From assembly GCA_040388375.1 (NCBI GenBank), contig JAZKBU010000005.1, forward strand, positions 186,825 to 250,824: DNA of 64,000 nucleotides, read 5' to 3'. Under the pieces are notes generated by a model that was not told the DNA's origin, did not search any database, and saw only the letters and a program-made list of their open reading frames with translations. This DNA comes from Bacteroidota bacterium (GTDB lineage Bacteria > Bacteroidota > Bacteroidia > UKL13-3). Positions 61,153-64,000 of the stretch are shown one piece after another. The position numbers and the translations under genes are program-made. Each line of letters begins with the position of its first letter. Position 1 is the stretch's first letter.

Positions 61153-63516
61153 ATGAAGAAAAATATACTTAACCTGTTTTTTATGAGCCAAGTGGTGTTT
61201 GTATGCCTGTCAGTAAAGGCGCAGAATACCCGCAACAATCCAACCTCCAACCACGGAAACAAATTTGAACAGTTAGGTACTACCTTACCCGATGCCAATA
61301 CGTACCGTGCTGCATCAGGTGCGCCCGGCCATCAATACTGGCAACAAAGAGCCGATTATAAAATAGATGCTTTTTTAGATGAAAAGCAATTGCGTTTACA
61401 TGGCGATGAAAAAATAACCTATTACAATAACTCGCCCGATGTATTGAGTTATTTGTGGTTACAGCTAGACGAAAACCAGCACAATCCTAAGAACGATGCC
61501 AACTATTTTGATGGCAGCGAAAAAAGTTTTCCTATTACCAAAAACCAATTAGAAGGACTGGATGTAGCAAAAAACTTAAACGGATGTGGTGTAAACATAT
61601 TAAGCGTAACGGACAGTGCCGGAAAAGCTTTGCCTTATACCATTAACCTGACCATGATGCGTATAGATTTACCTATAGCATTAAAACCCAAACAAAAAGT
61701 TACGTTTAAAATAAAATGGAATTACAAACTTCCGGAGCGTATGAAAATAGGAGGCAGGGGAGGTTATGAGTTATTTGCTGACGATGGCAACAGCGTGTTT
61801 ACCATTACACAATGGTACCCACGTATGTGTGTGTACAGCGATTACCAGGGCTGGAACAATAAACAGTTTACCGGCAGAGGCGAGTTTTCATTGGTGTTTG
61901 GCAATTTTGAAGTAAATATGAAAGTACCCGCTGACCACGTAGTAGGCTCAACAGGCGTTTGCTCCAATTATGCCGAAGTATTAAGTGCAGAGCAATTGGC
62001 CAGATACAACCAATCCAAAAAAGCATTGCAACCCATAGAAGTAGTAACCTTAGCAGAGGCTAAGCAACGCGAAAAAAATCCGGATACGGTAAACTATAAA
62101 GTATGGAAATACAAAGCAGAAAACGTACGCGATTTTGCTTGGGGAAGCTCCCGTAAATTTATATGGGATGCCATGGGTATAAACGTGGAAAACAAACCCA
62201 TTATGTGCATGAGCTATTATGCCAAAGAAGCGTATGGCTTATACAACCGTTATTCAACCAAAACAGTAGCACATACCATTAAAACCTATTCAAAATTCAC
62301 CATTCCTTATCCGTACCCTGTAGCCATTAGTGTAGAGGCCGCTAACGGCATGGAATACCCGATGATTTGTTTTAACTATGGCCGAACTGATGAAGATGGT
62401 ACTTATAACTCACGCACCAAATACGGTATGTTAGGTGTTATTATACATGAAGTAGGGCATAACTTTTTCCCTATGATTATCAATAGCGATGAACGCCAAT
62501 GGAGCTGGATGGACGAAGGCTTAAATACTTTTGTGCAGTTTTTAACCGAGCAGGAGTTTGATAACAATTATCCTTCATCGCGTGGGCCGGCACATAAAAT
62601 GGTTGATTACATGCGCATGCCTAAAAACCAGTTGGAACCTATTATGACCAATAGCGAAAATATAGCGCAGTTTGGTAACAATGCCTATGGCAAGCCAGCT
62701 ACTGCTCTAAATATATTACGCGAAACGGTAATGGGCAGAGAATTGTTTGATTTTGCTTTTAAAACCTATTGCCAGCGTTGGGCTTTTAAACATCCGTCAC
62801 CGGCCGATTTTTTCAGAACCATGGAAGATGCCTCAGGCGTAGATTTAGATTGGTTTTGGCGTGGTTGGTTTTACGATATAGAACCTGTAGATATAGCTAT
62901 GGATACCGTTATTGCTTTTACCGTTAAACATACCGATAAAGTACCCGAAAGCATGGATACCCTATACAGAAGAGCCAGGAATACAGACGAGTTTGAAAGC
63001 ATTTCGAAACTAAGAAACAAAAAAAGCGGTATGCCATTTTTAGTTGACCAGGATACTGCCTTGCGCGATTTTTATTATTACTACAAACCCGAAAAAGAAA
63101 CCGATAGCAAAACTGTTTTAAACAGGTATGAAAACATGCAGGTGTTAAACGATGAGGAGTTTAAAGCACTCGAAAATAAACACTATTACGAAGTACATTT
63201 TACCAATAAAGGCGGTTTGGTAATGCCTATTATTATACAATGGAATTATACGGATGGCACTTCAGAAGTGGAATATATCAATGCATACATCTGGCGTAAA
63301 AACGAGTATAAAGTAGTAAAAACATTTGCCAAAAATAAACAGGTAAGCAATATAGTTATCGATCCGTTTAAAGAAACAGCCGATATAGATGAAAGCAATA
63401 ACAGCTGGCCACAAACCATTACCGAATCGAGGTTTGATTTGTTTAAAACCAAAGTATTGGGCAGAGGTGAAAATACCGACAGCAACCCGATGAAAAAAGC
63501 TAAGCAAGGGAAGTAA
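61153..63516 (+). CDS. M1 family zinc metallopeptidase
   Basis: A 787-residue exported aminopeptidase-like protein. Signal peptide ends near SVKAQ (residue 23). HEVGH (432-436) followed 18 residues later by E455 in WMDEGLNTF is a complete M1 zinc site; GAMEN-type motif appears as AANGMEYP just before it, where E and M should bind the substrate N-terminus (position 1 of GxMEN reads NGMEY). The last 200 residues (after the peptidase core) are a Bacteroidota extension with WRGWFYDIEPVDIAMD. No T9SS tail. 6 bp after HupE, so an operon with it. Confidence 0.92.
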   Translation: MKKNILNLFFMSQVVFVCLSVKAQNTRNNPTSNHGNKFEQLGTTLPDANTYRAASGAPGHQYWQQRADYKIDAFLDEKQLRLHGDEKITYYNNSPDVLSYLWLQLDENQHNPKNDANYFDGSEKSFPITKNQLEGLDVAKNLNGCGVNILSVTDSAGKALPYTINLTMMRIDLPIALKPKQKVTFKIKWNYKLPERMKIGGRGGYELFADDGNSVFTITQWYPRMCVYSDYQGWNNKQFTGRGEFSLVFGNFEVNMKVPADHVVGSTGVCSNYAEVLSAEQLARYNQSKKALQPIEVVTLAEAKQREKNPDTVNYKVWKYKAENVRDFAWGSSRKFIWDAMGINVENKPIMCMSYYAKEAYGLYNRYSTKTVAHTIKTYSKFTIPYPYPVAISVEAANGMEYPMICFNYGRTDEDGTYNSRTKYGMLGVIIHEVGHNFFPMIINSDERQWSWMDEGLNTFVQFLTEQEFDNNYPSSRGPAHKMVDYMRMPKNQLEPIMTNSENIAQFGNNAYGKPATALNILRETVMGRELFDFAFKTYCQRWAFKHPSPADFFRTMEDASGVDLDWFWRGWFYDIEPVDIAMDTVIAFTVKHTDKVPESMDTLYRRARNTDEFESISKLRNKKSGMPFLVDQDTALRDFYYYYKPEKETDSKTVLNRYENMQVLNDEEFKALENKHYYEVHFTNKGGLVMPIIIQWNYTDGTSEVEYINAYIWRKNEYKVVKTFAKNKQVSNIVIDPFKETADIDESNNSWPQTITESRFDLFKTKVLGRGENTDSNPMKKAKQGK

Positions 63517-63520
63517 GATT

Positions 63521-63874
63521 ATGGCAGCTGATAATGGTTTGGAATTGCTTGGACGTATTTTAACAATTCTATTGAATACAACCGAGGTTGATTCAAATGG
63601 TAATGTATTTGAATCAAGGAGGCGAATTGATATTATTGAGAACATAAAAATTGAGATTTACTCTCAAGAACATCCACCACCACATTTTCATGTAAAGTCA
63701 TCAAACATTAATGCAACTTTCACAATTGACAAATGTGAATTGTTAATGGGGGATATAGATTCAAAAACTCAAAAGAAGATTGAATATTTTCATTCCTTAA
63801 ATAAACATAAACTTATTGAGGCTTGGAATGAATCAAGACCATCGAATTGCCCTGTTGGACCAATAACAAATTAA
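63521..63874 (+). CDS. DUF4160 family protein
   Basis: A 117-residue protein. IKIEIYSQEHPPPHFHVKSS with the HPPPHFH core is the DUF4160 hallmark, normally ~80 residues long; this one has about 45 extra N-terminal residues. DUF4160 is often paired with DUF2442 in a toxin-antitoxin-like unit; no such partner is visible. It begins 4 bp after the M1 peptidase stop and is followed immediately (0 bp) by a lipoprotein gene. Function unknown. Confidence 0.75.
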   Translation: MAADNGLELLGRILTILLNTTEVDSNGNVFESRRRIDIIENIKIEIYSQEHPPPHFHVKSSNINATFTIDKCELLMGDIDSKTQKKIEYFHSLNKHKLIEAWNESRPSNCPVGPITN

Positions 63875-64000
63875 ATGAATAAACTTTTATTTTCTTCAGT
63901 CATAACATTAGTAATTGCTACTTCTTGTAATAACAGAACAAACACTCAGTTTGTTGGAAACAAGCAAGTTCCAATAATCAATAATAAAGACAGTAGAATT
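63875..64000 (+). CDS. Lipoprotein, N-terminal fragment (runs off window)
   Basis: The ATG at 63875 directly follows the preceding stop codon. The first 42 codons read MNKLLFSSVITLVIATSC and on; a lipobox (VIATSC, C18) is evident, then NNRTNTQFVGNK. The remainder is beyond the window, so the family is unknown. Confidence 0.7.
   Translation, partial: MNKLLFSSVITLVIATSCNNRTNTQFVGNKQVPIINNKDSRI

Overview
The window is chromosomal DNA of a member of the Bacteroidota. The signs are low G+C, A/T-rich leaders without clear Shine-Dalgarno boxes, many secreted proteins ending in a type IX secretion (T9SS) sorting domain, a TonB-dependent receptor with a carboxypeptidase-like N-terminus, and families typical of that phylum (DUF4783, DUF6702, DUF1569, HI0933-type flavoprotein). 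Order or genus cannot be fixed from the sequence. There are no rRNA or tRNA genes, no CRISPR array and no recognisable transposase or integrase.

Layout. 1-17.4 kb is almost entirely leftward genes for exported proteins: the N-terminal 2055 residues of a giant adhesin-like protein made of 61-residue repeats, an interposed sucB (2-oxoglutarate dehydrogenase E2), then four successive T9SS cargo genes, each of the first three followed by its own hairpin terminator. 17.6-20.5 kb is a TonB-dependent receptor. 20.7-26.4 kb holds two small conserved genes, parE and aconitase. 26.6-36.1 kb mixes envelope genes: di-haem peroxidase lipoprotein, a barrel-like protein, an NlpC/P60-like secreted hydrolase, DUF1801, bestrophin, a T9SS multicopper oxidase bracketed by inverted repeat copies, an SH3 lipoprotein, and a metallopeptidase/T9SS pair. 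36.1-38.5 kb looks like a small gene-cassette array: accessory genes separated by two homologous 130-134 bp sites resembling integron attC sites. 38.4-39.6 kb is a non-coding block of tandem repeats and hairpins. 39.6-50.3 kb holds recG, DUF1569, a DUF2807-barrel fusion, an SDR, a DUF2156 enzyme with a membrane partner, a secreted subtilase and a flavoprotein. 50.4-51.9 kb is a secreted nuclease. 51.9-56.8 kb is a tight five-gene leftward operon: esterase, ATP-grasp, GCS2-type carboxylate-amine ligase, class I glutamine amidotransferase, and a large ATP-grasp-like protein, with a divergent second esterase at 57.0 kb. The remainder holds two orphan ORFs, a DEAD-box-type helicase with a DEVD motif, a DUF6702 / HupE / M1-peptidase group, DUF4160 and the start of a lipoprotein.

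How the genes relate. Core metabolism is represented by sucB and acn (TCA cycle) and DNA topology/repair by parE and recG, but their usual partners (sucA, parC) are not here. The most coherent candidate for an undescribed system is the 51.9-57.8 kb amidoligase cluster, whose enzyme set predicts synthesis, amidation and hydrolysis of a small peptide-like or ester-linked compound. The second is the cassette-like segment at 36.2-38.4 kb.
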